Source of the DNA: Marsupella aquatica
Lineage: Eukaryota; Marchantiophyta
Reading direction: 5' to 3'
NCBI GenBank assembly: GCA_973895155.1
Contig: OZ316898.1
Location: 13,764,001 to 13,828,000 of the forward strand
DNA: 64,000 nt
This document shows, one piece after another, positions 34,254-44,895 of the stretch. Within the stretch, counting starts at the first letter, position 1; every line of letters starts with the position of its first letter. Under the pieces are notes generated by a model. The model worked only from the letters and a program-made list of their open reading frames with translations, made no database searches and was not told the DNA's origin. The position numbers and the translations under genes are program-made.

Positions 34254-36605
34254 TGATTGAGTTCATCATCTTTCACCTATGCCTTCCTCCATGCCCCGCG
34301 TTGCGCTGCTGGTGGCCCCTCTGGCTATGTCTTTGAGCATTTTCAGGATTTATTCCCCCCTAAGAATCCTCAGTTTGGTTTTCCAGTTTTCTTCTCCTTT
34401 TGCCAGTGTATTGCAGCCGGTCGTTTGCCTCCTCCCGTCTCTCGGCTCTTGAGTGCTTCTCGTTTATTGGCCATGGCTAAGTTTTCACCGGGTGTTCGGC
34501 CAATTGCTATTGGGGAGGTTTTTCTTCGGCTTGTGTCTCGCACACTTTCCTCGCAATTTCGCTCTGCACTATCGGATCATCTCTCTCCACATCAGTTTGT
34601 AGTTGGCGTTCCTGACGTTGTGAGACAGTTATTGCGGGTATTCAAGCTACCTTGGACCTCCACCCTGATTGGGTTGTCCTCCAGGTTGATGTCTCTAACG
34701 CTTTTAATACGGTTTCTCGGGCAGCCATTTTTCGTGCTTTGAGGGCGACGGATCCAGACATCCAGTCCCTGATCCCCTTTGTCCGTTGTTTTTATGGACT
34801 CGAGGCCCCACTCTTCTATAGTCATCACTCCTCCACAAGTGTGTATACCACTCTTTCCTCTGCAAGAGGTACTCGTCAGGGTGACCCTTTGGGTGGGCCT
34901 CTTTTTGCCATTGCCCATTTTACAGCTTTACGGGAAGCCGCCATGGCCCACCCCCAATGTATCTTCCCCCTCCCTTTCAGATGACACCCACATCATTGGT
35001 CCTCCTGCCGTGGTTACTTCTGCCCTCGCCACTCTTTCCACCCATTTGATGGGCCTCGGTTTACGAGTTCAGCCTGTGAAGAGTCGTGCATGGAGTCCAG
35101 CTGGGTTACCCTCTGATCTTGCGCTTCCCCTAGGGTTCTTACGTCCAGCCGATGGTCTTCGGGTCCTTGGCTCCCCAGTCGATACCGCCTCCTTTTGCTC
35201 CTCTTTCATCATTGACTCTCTACAGGCTGCCTTAGCCTCTACTCCTATGCTCCCTAAGTTAGCAGATTCTCAAGCAGCATTTGGGATGTTGTTAAGGTGC
35301 ATCCACCCTCGTGCGTCTTATCTGGCTAACGCATCCCCCTACCGAGGATCTTTGTCTCCACCTTCGAGCATTTGATGTCTCCATTCGTCAGACCCTGGCC
35401 TCTCTTTTGGGGCCGGGTACGTTGCTCTCATCTCCGTGGCTTCATCGACAACTCAGTCTTCCTATTTCGCAGGGTGGTTTTGGGCTTACTTCCATTGAGA
35501 GCCTTGCACCTTTGGCCTTTTTGGGTGCGTGGGCGGCCGCCTTCTCATTGTTGGCCGATCGTTTTCTTATTGAGGATCGCCCTTTTTTACTTTCATCTCT
35601 CTTGGAGGTAGAGGAGGGTTTCAGGTTCATTTGCGCGTAGCGCGGTCCTCATTACCAGATCCCGTTCACGCCGCGTTACCTTCTTTTCAGGAGTTTTTAT
35701 CCTTGGATCCCGTTCGTCTTCAGGCAGATCTTGCTGGGCGTATGCACGCTTTCACCCTTTCCAGCATCCTCTCCGAGGCACCTGACACGGACCGAGCTTG
35801 GATTATTTCTTCCGGAGGGAAGGGCGCAGGTGGATTGCTTCAGGCCAATCCAGTCATTCCTCATTTGCGGATGTCTTCAACGGAGTTCTCCACAGCCATG
35901 CGTCTTCGTATGGGGCTGCCCCACCCACTTCTTGCAGGTTTACCCCCTTCTTGCACTTGTGGGAAGCCTTGTGATGCCACAGGTGTCCATCTTCTTCGGT
36001 GCAGTTTGGGAGGTGAAACTATTATTGTTCACGACGTTGTGCGAGATGCGACTAGTCAGGTTCTCTCTGGCTCTTTGGTATGCGTGCGGCGGGAGGTGGT
36101 ACTCGAGTTACCTGGTCCTCCATCACATCGGTTACAGGTGGATCTTACCATGGTCCGTGAGGGTCAACGTACATTGGCAGATGTAGTGGTGGCAAACCCA
36201 TTGCGCCAAGACATCATTGGGACAGCGGCAACTACAGTAGGGGCAGCAGCGTCACGTGCGGCAACAACGAAGGAGGCCAAATATGCTGCACGAGCTTCAT
36301 CCGACAACTTCCTCCCCCTTGCTCTGGAGCTATTTGCGCGTCTTCATCCTCAGTTTGATGGGCTTCTTCGGCAAGCTTCCCGGGATGTTCATGGCCGCAT
36401 GGGTCCCACCGGACCCCCGCTTTCTATTTTGACCACGCACTTTTGCCAACGCATTTCAGTCACCTTGCAGCGTGCTCAAGCTCGGGCCATCTATCGTCGA
36501 TCTCTTATAGTGGGTGCTAGTGTGCCTACGCAGCGGCTAGCTCCCCTAGAGGATGTTCCAATCCCACTTGCCGATCTAGTTTTGACCCTTGATGTGGACC
36601 AGTAG
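34254..36605 (+). pseudogene. Reverse transcriptase with C-terminal zinc-finger/nuclease-like domain, frameshifted
   Basis: The protein is spread over at least five frame segments: 34254-~34650, ~34650-34980, ~34980-35340, ~35310-35640 and 35631-36605, so at least four indels break it. Segment 1 has the N-terminal signature RCAAGGPSGYVFEHFQ and GVRPIAIGEVFLRLVSR (RT fingers). Segment 2 has motif A (VLQVDVSNAFNTV) and motif B (GTRQGDPLGGPLFA). Segment 3 opens with the catalytic DD (SDDTHIIGP). Segments 4-5 hold a CxCx3Cx5Hx4C cluster (CTCGKPCDATGVHLLRC), then HDVVRDA and QVDLTMV...LADVVVANP. That order resembles the zinc-finger plus restriction-like endonuclease region of R2-type elements; the nuclease assignment is inference. 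The last segment stays open for 324 codons. Confidence 0.72.
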
Positions 36606-36890
36606 CCTTTTGCCATATTCGCTAGGAATGATGAGGACCTCAGTCCGCTTGGGTTAGTTTTAGTCTCTCTTTCTTGGTTTTTAGGGGTTCCCTATTGCTC
36701 ATTTCTTACTTTTAGTTCCTCTTTCTTGGTGTTTAGTGGTTCCCTTTTGCTCACTTCTTTTTCGATTGGTTTTGTCCACTTGGGCCCTCTTTTGTTTGTT
36801 CATTTGTACTCTGATTGGTCCCTTTGTATATAAAAAGTGTGTATATTTGTATCTTTGAGGTGCAATCCTTCAGAATATCAGACTTTATTG
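34254..36890 (+). mobile_element. 5'-truncated non-LTR (LINE-like) retroelement
   Basis: Coding remnants of a non-LTR reverse transcriptase with a C-terminal zinc-finger/nuclease-like domain occupy 34254-36605. A pyrimidine-rich 3' tail follows, with a ~60-bp near-duplicate (36652-36768, 'ctctttcttggt-ttta-gggttcc') and then TATATAAAAAG near 36828. No flanking LTR is present. GC content is well above the AT-rich flanks, marking it as inserted DNA. The 5' end is missing or unrecognisable. Confidence 0.7.
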
Positions 36891-37772
36891 CTGTGATGAA
36901 GATTCAAAATCAATGGCTAATATCATGCCTAATGTTAAAAGAGCAGCATGTATTCAGTAAGAACTAGTATGGAGGCACATAAAATTTGGGCACGTCGGCA
37001 GGAGTCTAAAATTTCCTGGGGTATTCCATTGGTCCACAAGAGAATCGTTGGTCCCAACAATGTACTTTCTGTACTGACATAAGCAAGATACTCTTCTTGC
37101 AAGAACTATACATGTGAGTTAGCTATTACTTGGCCCCTCCCAGTTTGGTTAGGGCGTGTTAAAGTTCAGCCATAAGAAAAGTCTTATGGCTGGAAATATT
37201 GGGACATAAGATGCTTAGAGACTTATGTACTAGCCATAAAAGAGTTTTATGTCCTTGCCTGTACCTTCTTTATGGGGCTGTTATGACACACCCTATTATC
37301 CCCTACTTGTGTTTGCTGCAGTGGCCTGTAGTACATTTGGCCATACCCCTACAAACATAAAAAAAAGACAAGAAAGGGGGACTCAAACAAGTGACTTCCC
37401 TAACCTCGCCCCTAACAAAATTAAAAAAGAAAAGAAAAGAGAACTCTTAGAGGAACAGGAGGAAATGATATTTAAATACATTGCCACTCCTTTTAGTCTA
37501 ATCACATGGTTCGTCACTCATTTTTTTTGGTTTAATTAGTACATTGACACCTTTTTCCACCACAGGTCAAGAAAAGTAACTCTGGTTAGTTTGGAATCAT
37601 GATCAATTCCTGCCAGTTTTCATTGTTGGACAGTTGTCATCATCCTTAGCTTAACCATAACACCCTCGCCCATCCCCAACCAGGGCGGATGGGGAGTGGG
37701 CAGCCAACCAAGAGGGGGCAGAGCAGGTTGGGGGGGGGAAGGGGATTAAAGCAAGAGACCTAACCCAATATA
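36891..37772. other. Intergenic DNA between the LINE remnant and the Copia element
   Basis: No gene. It contains a perfect 10-bp stem hairpin (37167-37192). A B-box-like GTTTGAGTC on the minus strand near 37385 may be SINE debris. A G-rich purine tract lies at 37720-37745. Confidence 0.45.
37167..37192. repeat. Short perfect inverted repeat
   Basis: CAGCCATAAG, a 6-base loop, then CTTATGGCTG. It could be the end of a small element or chance; no T-run follows that would suggest a transcription terminator. Confidence 0.6.
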
Positions 37773-38080
37773 TGTGGGGAGAAATCAGATCAAGAAAAAC
37801 ACTCCAAACATACACGTGCTCAATAGTTACGTGGTTCGCCTCAAGGTTGGCTACGTCCACGGGAAGACCGAGCTTTATTAACGGTTATGTGTCTACTCAA
37901 GCATCACCATAGCTCTCATCTCTTGCTATATCACTGTGTTCTCTCTTGAGAACTATCTTGTGTGTTCTCACACCACATACAAGTTGAAGAGATAAGGACC
38001 AATCTCTTCAACTAGGGTTTACTCTAATCCTAGTTAACATACTAACCATAGTTCAACCCAAGACTGAGTTAACCTCTACA
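37773..38080 (-). repeat. Copia 3' LTR (element orientation)
   Basis: 308 bp. In plus orientation it begins TGTGGGGAGAAATCAGATCA and ends CTACA. It differs from the other LTR at four sites: A/G in 'atca(a/g)gaaaa', G/A in 'gacc(g/a)agc', T/C in 'caca(t/c)acaag' and C/T in 'agtt(c/t)aaccc'. Confidence 0.97.
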
Positions 38081-38091
38081 AACTCCCCCTT
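38081..38091 (-). other. Copia polypurine tract
   Basis: On the minus strand AAGGGGGAGTT abuts the start of the 3' LTR (TGTAGAGG). This is the expected position and composition for the plus-strand DNA primer. Confidence 0.85.
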
Positions 38092-38272
38092 GACTCACGT
38101 CTTGGGAGGGTTCATAACATTGTCTTTTCCGCACAAGTTTCTCCGCGGGAAGTTCAAGACAGTAGGGCCAAAAGACCCTCCCCCTAATGCAAGGGTTAAC
38201 TAGAACTAAGCCATAGCCGATAAGCCATCGGATGGAGTATTCATATAGAGATATTTTCTTGGTTAACTCTAT
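38092..38272 (-). other. Copia 3' untranslated segment
   Basis: About 180 bp lie between the end of the RNase H frame (38273) and the polypurine tract. There is no ORF of note. Confidence 0.7.
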
Positions 38273-41200
38273 TTACAATATTTGTAAATAATTACAATGC
38301 CTTGAAAAACTATTGGAGTCTAATACTTTGGTAAAAGCATCCGTTGGATTAAGCTTTCTATCAATCTTGACAAGCTCAAATTCATCATCCGATAATGCCT
38401 GTCGGATGAAATGATAGCGGACATCAATGTGCTTTACCCTGCCATCCATCACCTGATTCTTGGCAGTGTAAATTGCACTTTGACTGTCACAATGAAGATA
38501 CACAGAATCTTGTGATAAGCCCATCTCTTTGATAAGCTTTTTCAACCAAATGGTCTCTGATGCTGTTTCTGCTGCCGCTACATACTCGGCATCCATAGTA
38601 GACTTTGCAACACACTTTTAGAGAGTAGACTTCCAACTAATGCATCCACCAGCAAGTGTAAATACATATCCAGTTGTTGATCTCCTCTTATCCAGATCAC
38701 CTGCGTAGTCTGCATCCACATAACCTTGAAGCACTTTCATATTGTTTGAACTTGTATCAAACAATAAACCCTTCTTAGTGGAACCTCTAATGTAGCGCAA
38801 AATCCATTTCACTGCTTCCCAATGGACTTTTCCTGGATTTGCCATGTATCTGCTTACCTTGCTAACGGCATAAGCTATGTCTGGTCGGGTGCATACCATG
38901 AGATACATTAAACTGCCCACAGCACTTTCATAAGGAACTTTGGACATCAAACTTTTTTCTGTTGCATCCGATGGACAAAATGTTGCAGAAATATTGAAAT
39001 GCCTTGCCAAAGGAACACTCACAGCCTTAGCATCTGCCATGTTGAATTTTGAGAGCACCTTCTCTGCATATCTTTTTTGCGTCAGCCAAAGTTTGGCTTT
39101 GTTCACATCCCTGACAATCTCCATGCCTAGGATCCTCTTGGCTGTGCCCAAGTCCTTCATCTTAAACTCAGAATTGAGTTGGGCCTTAAGCTTATCAACT
39201 TCACCCCTATCCTTTGCTGCAATGAGCATGTCATCCACATAAAGTACAAGGATGACAAACTTAAAACCTATGTTGTTCACACGCCTGATGTAAACACATG
39301 GATCGTACACGCTTCGCAAAAATCCAAGCAATTTCAAAAATTCATCAAAACGCTTGTTCCATTGCCTTGGGCTCTGCTTTAATCCATACAAGGATTTTAG
39401 CAATCTGCATACCAAATTTTCCTTGCCCTTTTGTACAAAACCCTCTGGTTGCCTCATGTAAATCACCTCATCCAACGATCCATATAAGAATGCCGTGACA
39501 ACATCCATTTGATCTAAAACTAGATCAAATAAAACTACAAGAGCACATAGCAAACGTATTGTTGAATACTTTGCTACGGGTGAAAAAACCTCATTGTAGT
39601 CTATACCTTTCTGTTGAGTAAAACCCTTGGCTACCAACCGAGCCTTAAATATCTTCTCAGCATCCTCCGTGGGTCCATCTTTATTTCTATACACCCACTT
39701 GTTGTCAACAGCCTGCTTGTCACTAGGTAGACTTGTGAGTTCCCAAGTCTTGTTATCATGAAGTGATTTCATTTCCATGCGCATCGCCGCCTGCCATTGT
39801 TGCTTCTCCATAGAAGCTAGGACCTCTCGAAATGAGGATGGATCTCCATCTTCTGTCACCAATGCATCAATAGATTCTTCATCCAAATCCACTTGATCAG
39901 AAGGAAGCCAAGTTCCATACCTTTCTCAGGCTTGACGTTTGTGAGTTCCTCTTCGCACTGAAGACTCTGGCTGATCTGATTGTAGTGTGCTTTGCCTTAC
40001 AGTGGTGTCAACATATTCTTCATCTGACACATCCTTTCCCCTTAAATCCTCTAGAGGAGGAGATTGCTCTTTGTTAGTAGTAGGGAATTGATCTATCTCC
40101 CCCTCCTTCAATGATTTTTCTTGATTGAAGGATACATCCTGACTAACAAGTAACTTGCAATCAACTGGATCCCACAACCGATAACCTTTAATTTCACGCT
40201 GATAACCAAGAAAAATGCATTTCTGGGCTCTAGGATCTAGCTTAGTCCTATTGTTGCTAGGAACATGTGCATATGCTTCACAGCCAAAAACCCTAAGCTT
40301 TGAATAATTAGCAGGTCGATTGTGCCATAACTCAAAGGGGGTTTTGTAAGTAATTGCTTGACTAGGAGAGAGATTTACTAGATAAGCAGCAATGTTCACA
40401 GCTTTCGCCCAAAAGATTTGTGGCAATTTAGAGTGGCTCAACATGCTCCTTGCTCGCTCCAACAATGTACGGTTGAGTCGCTCAACAACACCATTTTTCT
40501 CAGGAGTGTACACAGTTGTGAGATGGTGAGTAATTCCCTTATTTGCACAATATGTGTTGAACTCGCCAGAGGTGTATTCACCACCATTATCTGATCGTAG
40601 ATATCTCACATTCTTTGCAGTCTGTGTCTCAACTTGAGCTACCCATTGTTTGAAGATGGAAAGCACTTCAAACTTATGGGCAATGAAATAAATCCAAACA
40701 AACCTTGAGTAATCATCGATAAATGATACATAGTATTGTTTGCCTGGATGTGAGGAAACCGGAGCAGGACCCCACACATCGAAATGAATATACTCAAGTA
40801 CAACTTTAGAATGATGAATGGCAGTCGGAAATGGAGTTCTTGTTTTCTTGCCGACAATGCAATGATCACAAAAACTCAACTTGCATGCTTGCAATCTTGG
40901 TAGGAGATGTCGCTTGTGTAGGATTTCCAAACTTTTTTCACTCATGTGACCAAGCCGAGCATGCCATAAATTGATTTTCTCCTCCTGAGATGTGACCAAA
41001 TTGACTTCGGCAAGAAGTATGGTGCCTTCCAAGACATAGATGTTTCTTTTCCTCTTGCCAATAAGAACTTCAGTTGATCCATGCGTGACTGTTAACACCC
41101 CATCAGTTGCACTCCATTGATAACCCTTCGCATCCAAGTAGCCAAGAAATATCAAATTCTTACACATTTCTGGAATGTGTCTGACATTTGATAGAGTACA

Positions 41201-41620
41201 GTACTTGCCACCGGGTAGTTGAATCTTTACGGATCCAATCCCTAAAATTTTGCAAGAATGATTATTTCCCATCAAAACAGATCCGTTGATAGGAGTGTAG
41301 GATGAGAAAAGTTCACGCATATAGCACATGTGATACGAGCAAGCGGAATCCAAGATCCATTGACAATCCTCAACTTGGGAAGTGGTACACAATGCAAATC
41401 CTTCACTATCCTCTTCTCGAACAACTACTTGGGCTGAAGAACCGGCAACTTCCTTGAATGTGTCTTTGATGCGATAATCCTTCTTCATGTGGCCCACTTT
41501 GTCACACTTCCAACACTTTATCTCACGAGTAGACTTGGATGGTGATTTGGATCGAGATCTAGATCTGGATCTAAACCTCCTCCTACCAAAAGATCGATCG
41601 TGGAACCTTCCTCGCTCCAT
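38273..41620 (-). pseudogene. Copia pol: zinc knuckle, protease, integrase, RT and RNase H, with two internal stops
   Basis: One minus-strand frame from 41620 down to 38273, interrupted by TGA at 39928-39926 and TAA at 38620-38618. In order it has an Arg/Ser-rich stretch, a CCHC-type zinc knuckle (CWKCDKVGHMKKDY, last Cys replaced by Tyr), a protease site WILDSACSYHM (family norm DSG), the integrase HHCC region (LWHARLGH...CDHC), and integrase catalytic D, D, E in FDVWGP, LRSDNGGEY and TPEKNGVVER. RT then follows with KARLVAKGFTQQKGIDY, the DVVTAFLYG motif and the catalytic YVDD (VLYVDDMLI). RNase H has DADYAGD, WKSTL, DAEYVA and HIDVRYHF. The first stop falls between integrase and RT, the second inside RNase H. 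The rest of the frame is intact, consistent with recent point damage. Confidence 0.9.
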
Positions 41621-42306
41621 GGAAGTGGGTTAAACCTTTTGTTTTCATGAGATGGATCCCTTGATTTGCCTCTTTCTACCAATAGTGCTGTTGATGATGA
41701 GGTTGAGGTAGGATGAGCTGAAGAAACCAGCTTAGATTGTATATCATCGGTCAATAGGACACTCACCACATCATTGTAGGATATAGTTGTCTTATCACGG
41801 AATAGAAGAACTCGAGACAAAGATTGGTACGAAGGTGGTAGTGAGCTCAAGAGTTGTAAAGCTTTCTTTTCTTCGCTCAAATGCTCCCCCAAATTCTCTA
41901 GGTCAACCACAAGATCATTGAATTGATCGATATGATCTTGAATCTTGACTCCATTAGCCATTTTGAATTGCATGAGCTTCAGACTTGCATACATTCGGTT
42001 TGACATCTCCTTCTTGTAGTAATTGTTACGCAATGCTTGAAACAAGTCCATCACCGTTTGTGTTGCTTTTTCCTCGAACTGCTTCTTCACATTGTTTTTC
42101 AGGTACATGCCAACAATACTTATCGCTTGATCCTGGAGATCATGCCAATCATCATCTTCCATCTCCTTGGGTTGAGATCTTAGTACCTTGCCTAGGCCCA
42201 TCGCCCTAAGTGCATCCCTCACGTTACGTTCCCACATTGTATAGTCCATCCGACCATCAAATTTTTCCACCTCAAACCTTTGACCTCCAATCCTAATAGT
42301 CACCAT
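41518..42306 (-). CDS. Copia gag (capsid) polyprotein region
   Basis: 262 residues from ATG 42306. It has a UBN2-type gag domain: KFDGRMDYTMWERNVRDALR near the N terminus, then MDLFQALRNNYYKKEMSNRM, LMQFKMANGVKIQDHIDQFN and LGEHLSEEKKALQLLSSLPP. The protein forms the virus-like particle around element RNA. The frame is offset by one base from pol, which begins at or before 41620, so the two overlap for about 100 bp (41518-41620). The downstream end of the gag frame (LDPDLDLDP...) is the Arg/Ser-rich pol sequence read out of frame. Copia elements usually use one frame, so a small indel near 41620 is likelier than programmed frameshifting. Confidence 0.88.
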   Translation of the reverse strand: MVTIRIGGQRFEVEKFDGRMDYTMWERNVRDALRAMGLGKVLRSQPKEMEDDDWHDLQDQAISIVGMYLKNNVKKQFEEKATQTVMDLFQALRNNYYKKEMSNRMYASLKLMQFKMANGVKIQDHIDQFNDLVVDLENLGEHLSEEKKALQLLSSLPPSYQSLSRVLLFRDKTTISYNDVVSVLLTDDIQSKLVSSAHPTSTSSSTALLVERGKSRDPSHENKRFNPLPWSEEGSTIDLLVGGGLDPDLDLDPNHHPSLLVR

Positions 42307-43463
42307 CGCTGGAATGCCAAATGTAGTGTGGAGTCGCCTTCCGACAAGAAATAAACGTCGAATGCTCAGATGTGGGGTGTGAAAATAAGGCCAAAATTGA
42401 AACTTGGTGAATTTTGAAACTGATCACTCCTATGTGTAGCCCACAAGGTAACGCTCCGAATTCTGAAAACGGTTTGTCAAATGGACTCTCGAGTGCCGAG
42501 AATTTTTACTCCGACCGAAGGGGGGTAAAAGATGAAATAATTACCCCTCGAGGGAATCTCTTATGCCAAAGATTCCACTAGTATACTTTTTCAGAATTGA
42601 ACGCACCAATACTTGCCTAGCTTCCCCAAGTACGCCTCTCCAAAAGTTGAAGTTGATCCGATTTTATTTGCCACTCGGAATCTTTGACCTTCGGTAAAAA
42701 TTTAAGCCTTTGGAAAAGAATCTTTTCGGGAAATTCCGTCCGCCCTTGTACACCCCCTTTGGGGGACTTCACAGGGGGCACTTCCCCCTGCCCGAGCCCT
42801 GTCGAGCCCTAAAAGGCCTCCTCGAAGTTTTCGATCTCCTCACGCGTCCGCGGAAGTCGCGACTACTCGCGGCAGAAAGTACCCCTCGGCGGATTCACTC
42901 AAATTCCCGTCTCAGTTTTTGACGAAATCCAATTCTGATTTCAGATTCAGAAACTAGACTTCGAGGGCATCAAGATTGATATAAAGAACTCGCAAAACGG
43001 TGGAGTAATGAGGGAGAAACAATTCGGTGAAAGTGACTGATATTAAGTTATCCGCCATAGCCAAAATTTCGAGCTCAAAAAAACGAGAATTGAAATTAAG
43101 ATTGCTTCTCAACCGTTTGACGGAATTCAACGATGTTGATATCGAAACGTCTAGAAAGACAAGGCGCTCAAGCGTATCTTAGTTTCAAGTCCCGATAGAA
43201 CAATCAAAAAGACTGATCTGAGAAATTGACCTTATCTCTTGCCCGATAACGTAAATTGAAAACCGCCACTTACAATTGTTTCTGTTTCTGACCTCAGGCC
43301 TTCATTACTTCACTGAAATGAGCCCCTGGTTGTGTGCTCCACACTTGTGAGAAGATTGAGTCCGATCTTCTTTCAATAGCTCCGCTTCGAAGAGGAAATC
43401 ATCCGTTGTTCACTTTGCTTGAAGCAAGTTCTATGGAGTTCCTAATCGACTGAAAAAACCTGA
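42307..43463 (-). other. Copia 5' untranslated leader
   Basis: About 1.15 kb between the primer-binding site and the gag ATG, long for Copia. It has no ORF with a recognisable domain. Packaging and dimerisation signals would be expected here, but none is identifiable by eye. Confidence 0.6.
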
Positions 43464-43475
43464 GCTCTGATACCA
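43464..43475 (-). other. Copia primer-binding site (initiator Met tRNA)
   Basis: On the minus strand TGGTATCAGAGC lies two bases inside the 5' LTR. It is the standard plant Copia site complementary to the 3' end of tRNA-iMet. Confidence 0.95.
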
Positions 43476-43477
43476 AT

Positions 43478-43785
43478 TGTGGGGAGAAATCAGATCAGGA
43501 AAAACACTCCAAACATACACGTGCTCAATAGTTACGTGGTTCGCCTCAAGGTTGGCTACGTCCACGGGAAGACCAAGCTTTATTAACGGTTATGTGTCTA
43601 CTCAAGCATCACCATAGCTCTCATCTCTTGCTATATCACTGTGTTCTCTCTTGAGAACTATCTTGTGTGTTCTCACACCACACACAAGTTGAAGAGATAA
43701 GGACCAATCTCTTCAACTAGGGTTTACTCTAATCCTAGTTAACATACTAACCATAGTTTAACCCAAGACTGAGTTAACCTCTACA
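43478..43785 (-). repeat. Copia 5' LTR (element orientation)
   Basis: 308 bp, equal in length to the LTR at 37773-38080 and identical except for four transitions. It would contain the element promoter, although no TATA box stands out clearly. Confidence 0.97.
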
Positions 43786-44049
43786 ATATAGAGGGTTGGT
43801 AAGGATACTGCAATTAGGGTAGAGGACATAGATGACCATTTGATGGTGATATGTGGTCAGATTGACCTCAGATTGTTTCAGGTTTTATTACTGGAGTTCC
43901 AAGGGGAAGATGTAAAAGTAAAAAATAATGAAACTCAAACGAGTGATAATTTAACTAAGTACATAATCACAATAGAAACCTACTTTTCAGGGCTTACTGT
44001 AGAATAAAGTCTCTAGACCATGACTGCATGACATCACTAAAGTTGGGCA

Positions 44050-44895
44050 GGCAAGTGAAAAACAGGGATTGGGGCCTAGGGTGGGGGTGAGTCTCCAAAT
44101 GTACTCACCTCAAATATACTCAAAGACCGGGCACCTCGGTTTAGAAGAACATCAAGAGTGAAAAACATGGATTGGGGCCAGGGTGGAGGCTAGTCTCCAA
44201 ATGTACTCACCTCACATATATGTTCAAAGAACAGGCAGTCAGATTTAGAAGACCATCAAGAGTGAAGAACATGGATTGGGGCCAGGGTCAGGGCTAGCCT
44301 CCAAATATACTCACCTTTATTTATGTTCAAAGAACGGACACGCAGGTTTAGAAGAACATCAAGGGTGAGAAACAAGGATTGTGGCCAGGGTGGGGATGAG
44401 TCTTTAAATGCACTCATCTCTAATCATGTTCAAAGAAATCTGTTTATTATCAAAGAAAGGGCACTCAGATTTAGAAAAACATGAAGCAGCCCAAGAACTG
44501 AAATAGCCTAAGTAACCTGGTTGGGGATGAGTCTTTAAATGTACTCATTCTCTAATCATGTTCAAAGAAACCTATGTATGCTCAAAGAAAGGGCACTCAG
44601 ATTTAGAAAAACATCAAAGAACAGAAATAGCCTAACCTGGTTGGGGATGAGATAGTCTTTTAAATGTACTCATCCCTAATCATGTTCAAAGGAATCTATG
44701 CATGTTCAAAGAAAGGGCACTCAGATTTAGAAAAACATTAAAGAACAGAAATAGCCTAACCTGGTTGGGGATGAGTCTTTAAATGTACTCATCTCTAATC
44801 ATGTTCGAAGAAATCTATGTATGCTCAAAGAAAGGGCACTCAGATTTAGAAAAACATCAAGCAGCCAAAGAACAGAAATAGCCTAACCTGGTGAC
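44050..44895. repeat. Satellite-like tandem array, seven units in two length classes
   Basis: The block '(c/g)ag-tttagaa(g/a)aacat' recurs at about 44140, 44244, 44347, 44470, 44602, 44726 and 44845, with spacings of 104, 103, 123, 132, 124 and 119 bp. Units share 'gattggggccagggtgg', 'gagtct-(c/t)aaatgtactca' and 'tcaaagaa-gggcactcag'. The first three units are ~104 bp. The last four are longer because of an added 'gaacagaaatagcctaacctggtt' segment and are more alike, suggesting later local amplification. Confidence 0.88.

Larger units (their letters stand above)
37773..43785 (-). mobile_element. Complete Ty1/Copia LTR retrotransposon, recently inserted
   Basis: A 6,013-bp element in minus orientation. 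Two 308-bp LTRs (37773-38080 and 43478-43785) start TG and end CA. Both flanks carry ATATA (37768-37772 and 43786-43790), a 5-bp target duplication. A primer-binding site complementary to the initiator-Met tRNA, a polypurine tract, gag and pol (protease, integrase, RT, RNase H in Copia order) are all present. The LTRs differ at only 4 of 308 positions, all transitions, so insertion is recent. Coding capacity is broken: the gag and pol frames are offset, and pol has two internal stop codons. It may depend on relatives for movement. Confidence 0.97.

Noticed and set aside
38940-39498. Plus-strand ORFs inside the Copia element
   Set aside because: They are antisense shadows of the intact minus-strand reverse transcriptase frame.
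42307-43463. Extra Copia gene in the long 5' leader
   Set aside because: No frame longer than about 70 codons and no domain on either strand; treated as untranslated leader.
44050-44895. Possible LTR pair or CRISPR-like array
   Set aside because: Units are contiguous tandem copies over their full length, which fits satellite DNA; no spacer structure or element internal region exists.
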